Under the pieces are notes generated by a model. That model had not been told where the DNA came from. It saw only the letters and a program-made list of their open reading frames with translations, and did not search any database. From Planctomycetota bacterium (GTDB lineage: Bacteria; Planctomycetota; UBA1135; GCA-002686595): a stretch of 64,000 nt of DNA. The position numbers and the translations under genes are program-made. The DNA lies in the NCBI GenBank assembly GCA_012960475.1, contig DUBE01000059.1, forward strand, positions 62,001 through 126,000. The letters are read 5' to 3'. Positions 27,819-36,550 of this stretch are shown here, one piece after another. How positions within the stretch are numbered: position 1 is the stretch's first letter; the number at the start of each line of letters is the position of its first letter.

Positions 27819-28744
27819 CTGCGGGCTCCAATCGATGGACCGGCGAGCGTCGACTGCCGCTGGAAGAAGAACTCGCTGAGCATCGCATCCAACGGGCGGG
27901 ACGTATCAACGGTGGTGTAGTCGATGTGTGCCGCCACGCACCCGGCGCGTAGGTTCCCCAGGTAATCGTTGAAGTTGGCGAGATAGTCGTCGCGGATCCG
28001 TTCGGGATGCGTCGTCAGCGACTCTTCCCCCTCAAGCCCCTCGAAACGCCAGGTGCCGCCGAAGGGGAATTCGAGCTCGTAGGGGTCCAGCGTGTGCAGC
28101 ACGATCACGTTGTGCCCGTCAAAGCGAAGGTGGTCTAGCCCGGCGAGGATATCATCCACGTCGGATAGAAGATCCGAGATCACCACCACGATGGAGCGGC
28201 GCTTCATCATCAGCGCGATGTCGTGCAGCTGCTTGGCGAGGCTGGTCTTCGGCGTCGGCTTGATGTCGCGCAGCGCCCGGTCGATCTCAAGGATGATCCC
28301 CATCGCGGAGCGCGGCGGAAGATAGGTACGCACTTCGGAGTCGAACACCGACAGCCCCACGGAGTCGCGTTGCTTGAGCACCACATAGGCAAGGCTGGCC
28401 GCGAGAAACTTGGCGTATTCCAACTTGCTGACTTTGCCTGAAGCGTAGTTCATCGACGAGCTCGCATCGATCAGGAGGTGGCAGTCGAAATTAGTCTCCG
28501 CCTCGTAGAGCTTCGTGTAGTAGCGGTCGGTGCGGCCGTAGACCCGCCAGTCAATGGTGCGTAGCGCGTCGCCCGGCACATACTGCCGGTGGTGCGCGAA
28601 CTCCGTGCTCAAGCCGCGCAGCGGGCTGCGGTGACTCCCCACGCGAATCCCTTCCACGACCTCGCGCGCGACCAGTTCAAGGTCACCCAGGCGCTGGAGG
28701 AGCTCAGGGTCAAGGTAATTGGTCTCCGGCAAATTCTCGGACAT
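27815..28744 (-). CDS. DUF58 vWA-fold protein, MoxR partner
   Basis: A 309-aa protein of the DUF58 family. 'DALRTIDWRVYGRTDRYYTK' is the family hallmark, followed by a vWA-like segment with a metal site 'LLIDASSSMNY' (D93-x-S95-x-S97) and 'SIVVVISDLLSDVDDILAG'. No membrane segment is seen, so it is cytoplasmic. DUF58 proteins nearly always follow moxR, as here (22 bases after it), and are thought to be adaptors between the MoxR ATPase and the membrane vWA proteins encoded next. Confidence 0.93.
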   Translation of the reverse strand: MSENLPETNYLDPELLQRLGDLELVAREVVEGIRVGSHRSPLRGLSTEFAHHRQYVPGDALRTIDWRVYGRTDRYYTKLYEAETNFDCHLLIDASSSMNYASGKVSKLEYAKFLAASLAYVVLKQRDSVGLSVFDSEVRTYLPPRSAMGIILEIDRALRDIKPTPKTSLAKQLHDIALMMKRRSIVVVISDLLSDVDDILAGLDHLRFDGHNVIVLHTLDPYELEFPFGGTWRFEGLEGEESLTTHPERIRDDYLANFNDYLGNLRAGCVAAHIDYTTVDTSRPLDAMLSEFFFQRQSTLAGPSIGARR

Positions 28745-28765
28745 TCCTCAAGTCTCGCGATGCGG

Positions 28766-29824
28766 TCAGCTGGCCTTCGGCGAGAGCAACTTCTCGTCCG
28801 CTGGGATCTCTACCAAGAGCTTCTCAATCAAGCTGTCGGAGGTCTGCCCTTCCGAACGCGCCGCGAAGTTGGGAATGATGCGGTGGCGCAGCACCGGCAG
28901 GCACAATTCCTGAATATCCTCGATGGAAACGTAGCAGCGCCCGCGCAGGGCCGCGCGCGCCTTGCCGGCAAGGATCAAGTTCAGCGAAGCGCGCGGCCCC
29001 GCCCCCCAGGCCATGAGCTTCTTCACGAACTCCGGCGCATCAGGCTCGTCGGGGCGGGTCGCCCGCACCAGCGACGCCGCGTATTCGAACACGTGCTCGG
29101 AGACCGGGATGCGCCTAACGACGTGCTGGAACTCGAGAATTGCGGGACCGTCGATGACCTGCTTGAGCACGGGCTTGTCGTCGCTGGTGGCGCTGCTCAT
29201 GATGTCGAGCTCCTCGGCACGGCTAGGATACTTGACCATGATATTGAAGAGGAAGCGATCGAGTTGCGCTTCGGGCAGGGGGTAGGTGCCCTCCTGCTCG
29301 ATAGGGTTCTGCGTCGCGAGGACGAAGAAGGGTTCGTCTAATTTGTAGTCTTCACCCCCGGAAGAGACCCGCTTCTCCTGCATCGCCTCCAGCAGCGCGG
29401 CCTGTGTCTTCGGCGGCGTCCGGTTGATCTCGTCGGCGAGCAGCAAGTTGGTAAACACCGGGCCCTTCTGAAACTTGAACCGGCGCTCGTGCGTCTCTGG
29501 ATCCTCTTGGAGCAGCTCGGTCCCCGTGATATCGGAGGGCATCAAGTCCGGCGTGAATTGGATGCGCTTGAAGGACAGCGACATCGTCTCCGCCAGAGAG
29601 CTGACCAGCAGCGTCTTGGCCAGGCCCGGCACACCCACGAGCAGACAGTGGCCGCGGGCAAAGACGGCAATCATCATCTCGTCGATGACGTCGTCCATGC
29701 CGACGATGGTCTTGCGCAGCTCGGTTACGACAGCGTCTCTCGCTTCGCCGAGTCTCACAAGGGCCTGTATGTCTTCGGGTTCATTCTTCATAGATAGATC
29801 TTCTGTGTTGATGAGCTCAATCAT
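28766..29824 (-). CDS. MoxR-family AAA+ ATPase
   Basis: A 352-aa cytoplasmic AAA+ ATPase. Walker A 'GVPGLAKT' lies at 64-71. Walker B 'LLADEINRTPPKTQAALLEAM' and sensor 1 'FFVLATQNPIEQEGTYPLPEAQLDRF' follow; all are the MoxR signature. It uses ATP to remodel clients, with DUF58/vWA proteins as partners, and it heads the operon described here. Two starts are possible: the ATG at 29824 used here and another at 29791 that removes the first 11 residues. Neither has a strong ribosome site. Upstream lies the chimeric small membrane gene and a possible promoter gap of only 71 bases. Confidence 0.95.
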   Translation of the reverse strand: MIELINTEDLSMKNEPEDIQALVRLGEARDAVVTELRKTIVGMDDVIDEMMIAVFARGHCLLVGVPGLAKTLLVSSLAETMSLSFKRIQFTPDLMPSDITGTELLQEDPETHERRFKFQKGPVFTNLLLADEINRTPPKTQAALLEAMQEKRVSSGGEDYKLDEPFFVLATQNPIEQEGTYPLPEAQLDRFLFNIMVKYPSRAEELDIMSSATSDDKPVLKQVIDGPAILEFQHVVRRIPVSEHVFEYAASLVRATRPDEPDAPEFVKKLMAWGAGPRASLNLILAGKARAALRGRCYVSIEDIQELCLPVLRHRIIPNFAARSEGQTSDSLIEKLLVEIPADEKLLSPKAS

Positions 29825-29895
29825 CGCGGCGACTCAGCGGAGCGCCGACCAGCGTGCAGGCTTCGATGCTTCCGTCAGCGCCTGTCGCAGACCGC

Positions 29896-30348
29896 TCAGT
29901 ATAGGGATACAAGGGCACTCGGTGAAGCGCGGAAACCCGGATCGTAGGCATACTGCAGTTGCTCAAGAAATCCCTTGGGAGCCGTAGGGAGCAGGCCCAG
30001 GTTGAGAGCAAATTTGGCCGTGAAAGGCTTGACGACCTCGAACGCGCTGAAGGCAATGGCCGAAGCCAGGCCGACAATCATCGCCAACAGCATGGGCGCA
30101 GAAGATCCCAGCCGCGCGGCCACCCAGCCGCCTACAAAGGACTGCCCAAGATGCGCGGCCAGAACCACGAAGAAGGCCGCCGTAGGCAGGGTGACAATCC
30201 ACGCGTTCAACTGCACGGAGTCGTTCATGTCCATCCCCTCTGGCATGGGAAAAAGCACTAGGGCGTTGAGCATGAACAGAGCCATATTCACAGCCATTCC
30301 TATGGCGAGTCCAACGATGACGGCAAAGATATTACGAATCAGAATCAT
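29896..30348 (-). CDS. small membrane protein with a C-terminus replaced by isomerase sequence (chimera)
   Basis: A 150-aa frame with three hydrophobic segments ('NIFAVIVGLAIGMAVNMALF', 'TLPTAAFFVVLAAHL' and 'MLLAMIVGLASAIAF'). From residue about 93 onward ('ASAIAFSAFEVVKPF...') it reads as a fragment of the Tat isomerase at 10353-11252: 'LGLLPTAPKGFLEQLQ' is shared exactly, then a foreign tail ends the protein. TGGAGG lies 6-7 bases before the ATG. Small four-helix membrane proteins with this N-terminus normally continue with a further helix, so I infer the gene was truncated by recombination and may be non-functional. Context: 71 bases upstream of moxR, 106 bases downstream of the tandem SASA gene. 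Confidence 0.7.
   Translation of the reverse strand: MILIRNIFAVIVGLAIGMAVNMALFMLNALVLFPMPEGMDMNDSVQLNAWIVTLPTAAFFVVLAAHLGQSFVGGWVAARLGSSAPMLLAMIVGLASAIAFSAFEVVKPFTAKFALNLGLLPTAPKGFLEQLQYAYDPGFRASPSALVSLY
29930..30071 (-). repeat. 142-bp dispersed repeat, copy 2 (in the chimeric membrane gene)
   Basis: Same strand and frame as the copy at 11065-11206, about 18.9 kb away, about 90% identical with no gaps. It begins inside a membrane helix of the host gene and ends a few codons after the shared 'GFRA', which shows this copy is the transplanted one. Confidence 0.9.
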
Positions 30349-30454
30349 GGGAAGCCTCCAGCAGCAGCATACAGATCAGCATCTTCCTTGTATTCATTTC
30401 TTGGTTCGTTGGCGGAAATGCGAACCCAGGGGCGGGGGCAAGGAGAGGGAAGGG

Positions 30455-33325
30455 TTACTCCGTCAGTTCTGCCAACGCGGCGGCGATATTCTTGAGGCTC
30501 TTGGGCCATTGGTCAAAGGAGGTGCTCTTGGCGCCTGGTATCTCGGGAGCGGTAATGCCCTCAACCAGGGAGCTCGCCGGTTGGGCAAAGAGAAACTGAA
30601 CATCGTCCTGATCATGGGTGCCTGGCAGACTCTTGGCGTAGATCTCCAACTCGGCCGCATAGTGGGCAGGGTCCTCGCCGAGGTTGCTTTCCGACGGCAC
30701 CCAGATCACCCCCGCAACGCCCATGGGAGTCAGCGGGCTTACGCACCAGTTGTAGGCACGCGTGGGGATCGTGTCCGAAGGAACGGTGCCGCCCTTGCCG
30801 GCTTCCGGGAAAGGAGGAGCATTGAGCGCAAAACTCGAGGGATCCGCGCCCCGCTTGCCGGCCGCGGCGATCCCTTGGACAAAGACACCCACCTCCTCGA
30901 GGTGAATGGCGGCGGCCTTCTTTGCCACCCCGGAGTTGGGGAACTGCAGGAACAGCTCATCAAGGCGGATCTTGAAGGCCGGGTTGTCCACGTTCCTGAC
31001 ACCTTGAAAGGAGGTCCAGGACAGCGGTGAGGCAAGTTGTCGATTACGGCCCCCATGCCCGGATGACATCGTTATGAAGCCCTGCGGAATGCCCGGCCGG
31101 TTCAAGGCCTTCGCAAACTCATAGGCGAACATGGTCACACCATTGCCCTCTTTGGAGTAATCAGCCGTCAACCAGTGGGAACGGTATTTTCCTCCCCCCG
31201 TCTCGAAGCGGCGCTTCCTGGGAGTTGCGAAGGAGCTGGCGCTGGTTTTTCTGCAAAACTCCCTGACAAGTGGCATCGCCCTTGGCGGATCGGCTTCCTT
31301 GTCGCGCTGATTGTAGGCCCACTCAGAGGTCAGCAGAGTGCTGCCCGTCAGGTACCAGACGTCTCCGAGGAGAATATTGTCAACCGTTCGGCTGTGATCG
31401 TGACTGGAAGTGACAGTCAAGGTGATCGGCTTGGTCGAAGCTCTCCTTGCCGGAAAGCTGACCGACCATTGTTGCAGGTCATTTGCCACCGCCGTCTTCG
31501 TGGCGTCATCCAGGGTCACGGTTACCTTCACGCCCTGGTTGGCATGCCCCCACACCTGTACCGGCTGATTGCGCTGGAGAATGACCCCATCACGGTAATA
31601 CTCCGCCACTTGGAAAATGGGATGGTCAGGATCGGTGTATCGCGCGTACTTTGCCTTGAGGGCAGCAGCTTTCTCGGGGTCGTCTTCCTCGAAGATCAGT
31701 TCGCCATCGATCATGGCAAAGGGAGTCGCCGGCAGGCCGGCCTTGTTGTAGAGGTTGGAGTTTTCCGGCACCGCGCTGTAGGCATATTGCACACCTATGG
31801 GGGCGGGTACCGCTTCGGAACTCGCCACCACGGTGTCACCAACAATCAGCGCCTCGGCGGCGTGCCACTTCCTGTCAGCTCCGCAGACGCGGAAATGGTT
31901 GAGCTTGTCACCAGGGGTGGACCTTGCGGGTTCCACGAATTTCCCCGCTTCCCGGTAATCCTTGGCCATGCCCTTGTTGCCAACCATCAAGCCGCCAAAG
32001 AGGCTCTCCTTCCCGAAGGAGACCACCACCTTGCGGCCGTCCACTTTGTATCCACTGAAGATCGGGCCGCTGAAGGCAATGTCCCTGCCATACTGTTTGG
32101 CGAGCGCCCAGCGCGCCATCCTCATCCCCGGATGTAGCTTGTTGTAGTAATGGATTCCACCGGGCCGGGCCGAGTTGAGGTCGGACTGAACCACCATCCC
32201 CACGTTGTCACGGTTGTCTTTGAAGAACAGGTGCTGAACCTGCCGAATATCGGCGAAGCCGACGGAGTCCGGGTCAGGCGCCCCGTAGCATTGCAACTGC
32301 GTGAAATAGAAAGGCATCTCGGGCATGCCCCAGGCGTCTCTCCAGCCCTTGACCAAGGCTTCCATCCTGGCCGCGTAAATCCTGCCGTCAGCACCGTTGC
32401 TGGTCCCATGGCACCAGATGGCACCGCGGATCGCGTAGGGAATGACAGGCGCGATCTTGCCATTGAAGAATTGAGACGGCCCACGCCACATCCCGGCAAT
32501 TCCAGGGAGGTTCGGTCGCGCCAACATCTTGCCACCGGCCTCTGCGATCTTGCCGGCCTCTCCCTGCCATGCCTTCAAGTCCGAGCAGTACCGCTCATAG
32601 GCATTGCGGCCTTGATCGGTGAGCGGATCCGCATCGCGAATGAGATCGGCGTCCCCAGCGAGTTTCGGGTGCTTCTCAATCGCCTCGCGTTGGGTGAAGG
32701 CTTCAATGCGGGTATTGCTGTGGGCGCTGAGCAAGATGCCGATGGGCATGTTCAGTTCCTTGTACAGCTCGTAGGCGAATGAAAGGGACAGGGCTGAAAA
32801 GCCACCCGCTTCACTGGCTTTTTTCCATCCACCGTCAGAGGTGGCCGTCTTCTGTGGATAGAGGGCGGACACGGTGTTGACGTTGATTTCCCTGATGGGT
32901 ACGTCCTCTTTGGATCTGGCAATTTCCTGGGCCACTTGGTTGCACATGCTCTTTCCGGCCGTCCACACCATGTTGGATTGGCCTGAGGAGAACCAGACCT
33001 CCCCCACCAAGACGCCGTTGAGTGAGATCGTCTTCCCCTGGTTGTTCTTTACCTCAAGACCCCGCTCTTCCCGAGAGACCATCAAGGGGTCGAGTCTCAC
33101 CATCCAATCCCCATTCTCGTCCGCCACGGCAGTCTTCGTTTGCCCTGCAAACTCGACAGTCACTTGGTTCCCCGGCTGATCGAACCCCCAAATGGGAACC
33201 TCGGATTCCCGTTGCAGGATCATGTTGTCCGTAAAAGGTACCGCCAATTCCAGTTGATGATCGGCAGCTGAAACGCTCAGCGCCATGAACAGCGCGAAGA
33301 AAGGGGCGAAGAGTATTTTGTTCAT
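30455..33325 (-). CDS. tandem sialate O-acetylesterase-like protein, second half lacks the catalytic motif
   Basis: A 956-aa secreted protein (signal 'MNKILFAPFFALFMALSVSA'). Residues about 25-520 form a complete sialate O-acetylesterase-like unit: a beta-sandwich start ('FTDNMILQRESEVPIWGFDQPG') and 'GEVWFSSGQSNMVW' with nucleophile Ser117. 'GAIWCHGTSNG' stands where other members have W-x-Q-G-E-x. Residues about 560-950 repeat the same layout ('YYRDGVILQRNQPVQVWGHANQG', then 'GDVWYLTGSTLLTSEW'), but the GQSN nucleophile motif has become GSTL, so this half is probably a pseudo-enzyme. Likely removes acetyl groups from polysaccharides outside the cytoplasm. Upstream neighbours encode an oxidoreductase and an apiosidase-like protein on the same strand. 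Confidence 0.9.
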   Translation of the reverse strand: MNKILFAPFFALFMALSVSAADHQLELAVPFTDNMILQRESEVPIWGFDQPGNQVTVEFAGQTKTAVADENGDWMVRLDPLMVSREERGLEVKNNQGKTISLNGVLVGEVWFSSGQSNMVWTAGKSMCNQVAQEIARSKEDVPIREINVNTVSALYPQKTATSDGGWKKASEAGGFSALSLSFAYELYKELNMPIGILLSAHSNTRIEAFTQREAIEKHPKLAGDADLIRDADPLTDQGRNAYERYCSDLKAWQGEAGKIAEAGGKMLARPNLPGIAGMWRGPSQFFNGKIAPVIPYAIRGAIWCHGTSNGADGRIYAARMEALVKGWRDAWGMPEMPFYFTQLQCYGAPDPDSVGFADIRQVQHLFFKDNRDNVGMVVQSDLNSARPGGIHYYNKLHPGMRMARWALAKQYGRDIAFSGPIFSGYKVDGRKVVVSFGKESLFGGLMVGNKGMAKDYREAGKFVEPARSTPGDKLNHFRVCGADRKWHAAEALIVGDTVVASSEAVPAPIGVQYAYSAVPENSNLYNKAGLPATPFAMIDGELIFEEDDPEKAAALKAKYARYTDPDHPIFQVAEYYRDGVILQRNQPVQVWGHANQGVKVTVTLDDATKTAVANDLQQWSVSFPARRASTKPITLTVTSSHDHSRTVDNILLGDVWYLTGSTLLTSEWAYNQRDKEADPPRAMPLVREFCRKTSASSFATPRKRRFETGGGKYRSHWLTADYSKEGNGVTMFAYEFAKALNRPGIPQGFITMSSGHGGRNRQLASPLSWTSFQGVRNVDNPAFKIRLDELFLQFPNSGVAKKAAAIHLEEVGVFVQGIAAAGKRGADPSSFALNAPPFPEAGKGGTVPSDTIPTRAYNWCVSPLTPMGVAGVIWVPSESNLGEDPAHYAAELEIYAKSLPGTHDQDDVQFLFAQPASSLVEGITAPEIPGAKSTSFDQWPKSLKNIAAALAELTE

Positions 33326-33469
33326 GTTGTGATACTGGGATCGTTGATTTCTATGACCGTTGAGGCCGTCGCTCTCGCTCGAGACAGTTACCCGGCCAAA
33401 ACCGGTAGCTGCGGTTTCCAGCCCGGCAACATAGGTGTGGCTGCCTTGATGACCGTCCCGTAGATGGAT

Positions 33470-34750
33470 CTAAATTGCATACTGAGGAATCTTCAACCAC
33501 TCGCCATCTTTGAGCGCCGACTTGTGCGCGATCACTCCGGCCAGGGTCATGTTCAGGGCCTCGCTCACATCGACGATGGGTTTCTTATCCAGCAGAATGG
33601 ACTCGATGAAATTATTCGTCAGTTGCCCATGAGAGCCGCCATGGCCGCCAGCCCCTACGCTTGGCGGTAGCGCTGGACGATCTCCCTTGATGTTCTTGTC
33701 GTGTGGCTTTTGCCCGTAGACGCGGCCCTGTTCACCGTGGGCATTCTTCATATCCCAGCTGACCGCCATACGTGACATGCCGCCCTCACTTGTCTTGAAC
33801 ATGGCGACTTCCGTACCAAACGCGTTCCTGTGAGCGTTCTTGCCATCCTGGTATTCGGCGTAGAGACTGGCCGTGCCCAATCCTGATACTTCTGTTAGTC
33901 GGCCGCCCGTGACCGAAACATAGTAGGCCGTCGCATGGGTCGGATACCACATGGGTACGAGAGCCCGTCGCCACCCAAACCGGTCGATCCTACCGTTCTT
34001 CGGGTTGTAGCTTCCGAGTGTTCCGACGCTGTCATGATAATACTCCCCTTCGGAATAGATGATCTTGCCCAGTGCACCTGCCTGGTATTGCATTCTCTTG
34101 GCGTAGAGTTCTGCATGAAACGTCGAGGTTTCGTTCATCATGTACTTCATGCCACTTTTCTTGACGGCATTGAATAGTTTTTCGGCCTCGTCCTCGGCTT
34201 CAAACCCAAAAACAGCGGGCACCGCAGAGCAAACATGCTTGCCGCGCTTGAGCGCCATGATGGCCAGACGAGCGTGACTCGGCGCATCGGTCGCAATGTA
34301 GATCGCCTCAACGCTCTTGTCCTTGATCATCTCTTCACAGGACGGATAGGTCTTCTTTGCCCCCACCGCTCTAGCCAGGCCGGCACATCGCTGGGGGTCG
34401 AGATCCGTAGCCGCCACCACTTCGACATTTGGGTGGTTTTGATAAAAGAAGGCCGCTCCGAATTGACAGAGGCCATATCCCGCGATGCCTACCCGTACCT
34501 TGCGATCAGAGACAGGCTGCCAGCCCTTCGCAGCATTCGGATCACCCTGATGCTCTTCAAAACCGGGGATCACCTTTCCATCGACATCTTTCGGCGCATC
34601 CTGAGCTCCGGCCTGGCCGGCCAATCCGGCCATGCCGAGAAAGGCGCTCGCACCGCCCACCCCCTGCAGGATGCCGCGCCGCGACATGCCGGCTCGTTCC
34701 AGGTTCTCGATGAGGCTCTTGCTCTCTTCGTTTCGTCCTTCGCTGTTCAT
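33470..34750 (-). CDS. Tat-exported Gfo/Idh/MocA-family oxidoreductase
   Basis: A 426-aa NAD(P)-binding oxidoreductase. A Rossmann motif 'VGIAGYGLCQFGAAFF' (about 75-95) and 'VEAIYIATDAPSHARLAIMALKRGKHVC' are family hallmarks, followed by the C-terminal Gfo/Idh/MocA domain ('LGKIIYSEGEYYHD'). A Tat signal 'MSRRGILQGVGGASAFLGMAG' begins at residue 22, preceded by an unusual charged 21-residue leader. The start is set at 34750 because AAGGAG stands 6 bases before it; a codon 15 bases upstream would overlap this ribosome site. Such exported enzymes oxidise or isomerise sugars or cleave glycosidic bonds by an NAD-dependent route. It fits between the esterase and the apiosidase-like gene. Confidence 0.93.
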   Translation of the reverse strand: MNSEGRNEESKSLIENLERAGMSRRGILQGVGGASAFLGMAGLAGQAGAQDAPKDVDGKVIPGFEEHQGDPNAAKGWQPVSDRKVRVGIAGYGLCQFGAAFFYQNHPNVEVVAATDLDPQRCAGLARAVGAKKTYPSCEEMIKDKSVEAIYIATDAPSHARLAIMALKRGKHVCSAVPAVFGFEAEDEAEKLFNAVKKSGMKYMMNETSTFHAELYAKRMQYQAGALGKIIYSEGEYYHDSVGTLGSYNPKNGRIDRFGWRRALVPMWYPTHATAYYVSVTGGRLTEVSGLGTASLYAEYQDGKNAHRNAFGTEVAMFKTSEGGMSRMAVSWDMKNAHGEQGRVYGQKPHDKNIKGDRPALPPSVGAGGHGGSHGQLTNNFIESILLDKKPIVDVSEALNMTLAGVIAHKSALKDGEWLKIPQYAI

Positions 34751-34813
34751 GATTTTCTCCTTCAAACTTCTCTTCTGATTCTGGTTCGTCCTAACCGCTT
34801 CGGGTACGGATCT

Positions 34814-36445
34814 TCATTCTTTCGCCTCCAGAACCAGCACCCAATCCTGTGGTGACGGAACATCACTCTTGAACTCGACGGGCTTCGCGGACCCATCGTG
34901 GGCGTCGGCGCTGGGCTCGATCGTGCCCTGATCGAATATCCTACCGGTCACAGGATCGAAGTAGTACGCATGCCACTCGACCCTCGGATCGAGGCCCGTC
35001 ACTCTCGGACCATTCCAATCGTAGATCCTGCGGCGCGGCTTGTAGACGATGCAAATCTCACCGGGAATCCCCGCGGCAAAGCAATCCTTCTCGGTCCATT
35101 CTGGATGGGGTTCGAACCGTGACCACCCATGCTTCTCCAGCAGCCTCTTCCCCAGGCCGAGTTGTGTGGAGCCGGGGTAGTTCATGCCCTCCTTCCACGT
35201 CGTCACGTCGTAGACCGGAGTGATCCCCGAGTCTCCTTCCACGCTCGAGTGCCAGATTCCCGCTGCACCGTAGGTGTGCCCCGCCGCGCCGCTAAGGAGG
35301 AAGCTCCAGAACAGGTGTCGCTGAATGTACTGAAGGTTCGTCTGCATGTGGCCTTCGTAGCAGGCCTCGCCACACAACACCGGTCGGGCCGGCTCGTACG
35401 AAAGGCACGACCGAATCACGTCCAGCGTTCGGCTCGCCGTCGCGAGCCCGTCATGACCGATCGCCGGCATGTCGAAGTCAAAGGCAGCATTGTCCTCGAT
35501 CGTGCGCCGCGGGTGCCCCGGGGCGTGGTAGGTCAGTGGACGGTGATAGGGATCCACAGCACGAAGGTAGTTCGCCACCTGGGACCACGGGCCTTGTGAG
35601 TCCTTGGCTTCCCCCCCAACGATCCAGACCACGGGAAAGGCACCGTACCGTGCGACAAGGTGTCGCCAATGTCGCTTGTATCCTTCCACCCCGACCTGGG
35701 AAATCGTGCTCATGCCGCCGCGTTGCGGGCGACCCCAGCCGCCGACGATTGCGGGGACGATCCCCGCACCGACCAGGTGTTGTAGGCGGCGGTCCGAGCC
35801 ATTGAAGTACTCGGGATTGACGACGCTGAAATCCCTGGTCTCGTACGGCTTGCCACCCTCGTTTTCCCAGCTGGCCTCCATCATGTCCTCGTCCGGGTAG
35901 GGCCCGCAGACGATCTGGACAACGTTGAACCCCTTGGTCCTGCGGTCAGCGGTCAGCTCCTGAAAGCCAGCCCACGGGAAGCGCTTGCAGAGGCCCTTCC
36001 ACCAGGTATCTCCGAGCCACAAGAACGGCGTGCCGTCGGAGTGTTCGAAGTGTCGGTGATCGTCCGCCACCCGAATGGGGCCGTGCAGGTGTAGCGGGTT
36101 GAGGCCCCGATAGGGGACGACCTCGACCAAGCCCGTTGCCCCGTGCAGTTTGGTGTTCTCCTTGTCCGTGCACTCGGTTCGCCAGGCGTGCACGCCTAAC
36201 ACGCTCGAGGAGTAACGAAAGCTCCACCGATTCCCGCCGCCCCAGAAGGCGGGGATGCGCCGTTCCTCTCCGTCGGGTCCGGTGAAGACCGCGTCCAGTT
36301 CGATCTCGACGAACGGGTTCTCGTAGGTCTCGATCGACTCGAGCTCGATCTCGACGACGCGGTTCGCTTCAACTTCCTGCCCGACGTCCACACCGCAGGA
36401 AAGGAAAGGCACGAGGAGCAACTGGGCAGCGATGGTTGGGTTCAT
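34814..36445 (-). CDS. exported apiosidase-like (DUF4038) glycoside hydrolase family protein
   Basis: A 543-aa protein with a short N-terminal signal ('MNPTIAAQLLLVPFLSCG'). Residues about 25-110 form a DUF5060-like beta-sandwich ('ETYENPFVEIELDAVFTGPDG'). A TIM-barrel of the DUF4038/apiosidase-like type follows: 'FEHSDGTPFLWLGDTWWKGLCKR', 'TDRRTKGFNVVQIVCG'-type text, 'YGAFPVVWIVGGEAKDSQG', 'LTYHAPGHPR' and 'PVLCGEACYEGH'. The Glu in 'VGGEAKD' and that in 'CGEACYE' are plausible acid/base and nucleophile. Family members (GH140 and relatives) cleave apiose- or other side-chain-linked sugars; the actual substrate is unknown. Part of the minus-strand glycan unit with the SASA and oxidoreductase genes. 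Confidence 0.85.
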   Translation of the reverse strand: MNPTIAAQLLLVPFLSCGVDVGQEVEANRVVEIELESIETYENPFVEIELDAVFTGPDGEERRIPAFWGGGNRWSFRYSSSVLGVHAWRTECTDKENTKLHGATGLVEVVPYRGLNPLHLHGPIRVADDHRHFEHSDGTPFLWLGDTWWKGLCKRFPWAGFQELTADRRTKGFNVVQIVCGPYPDEDMMEASWENEGGKPYETRDFSVVNPEYFNGSDRRLQHLVGAGIVPAIVGGWGRPQRGGMSTISQVGVEGYKRHWRHLVARYGAFPVVWIVGGEAKDSQGPWSQVANYLRAVDPYHRPLTYHAPGHPRRTIEDNAAFDFDMPAIGHDGLATASRTLDVIRSCLSYEPARPVLCGEACYEGHMQTNLQYIQRHLFWSFLLSGAAGHTYGAAGIWHSSVEGDSGITPVYDVTTWKEGMNYPGSTQLGLGKRLLEKHGWSRFEPHPEWTEKDCFAAGIPGEICIVYKPRRRIYDWNGPRVTGLDPRVEWHAYYFDPVTGRIFDQGTIEPSADAHDGSAKPVEFKSDVPSPQDWVLVLEAKE

Positions 36446-36550
36446 GACAAGACTCTCTAGAGCACTGAGTCTATCAGGGCTCGGTCATCCTCTTCCTTGG
36501 GGCGTGAGGGAGCCACGGGTCCCAAGTCGGGGCTGCCCCCCCCACATGGG

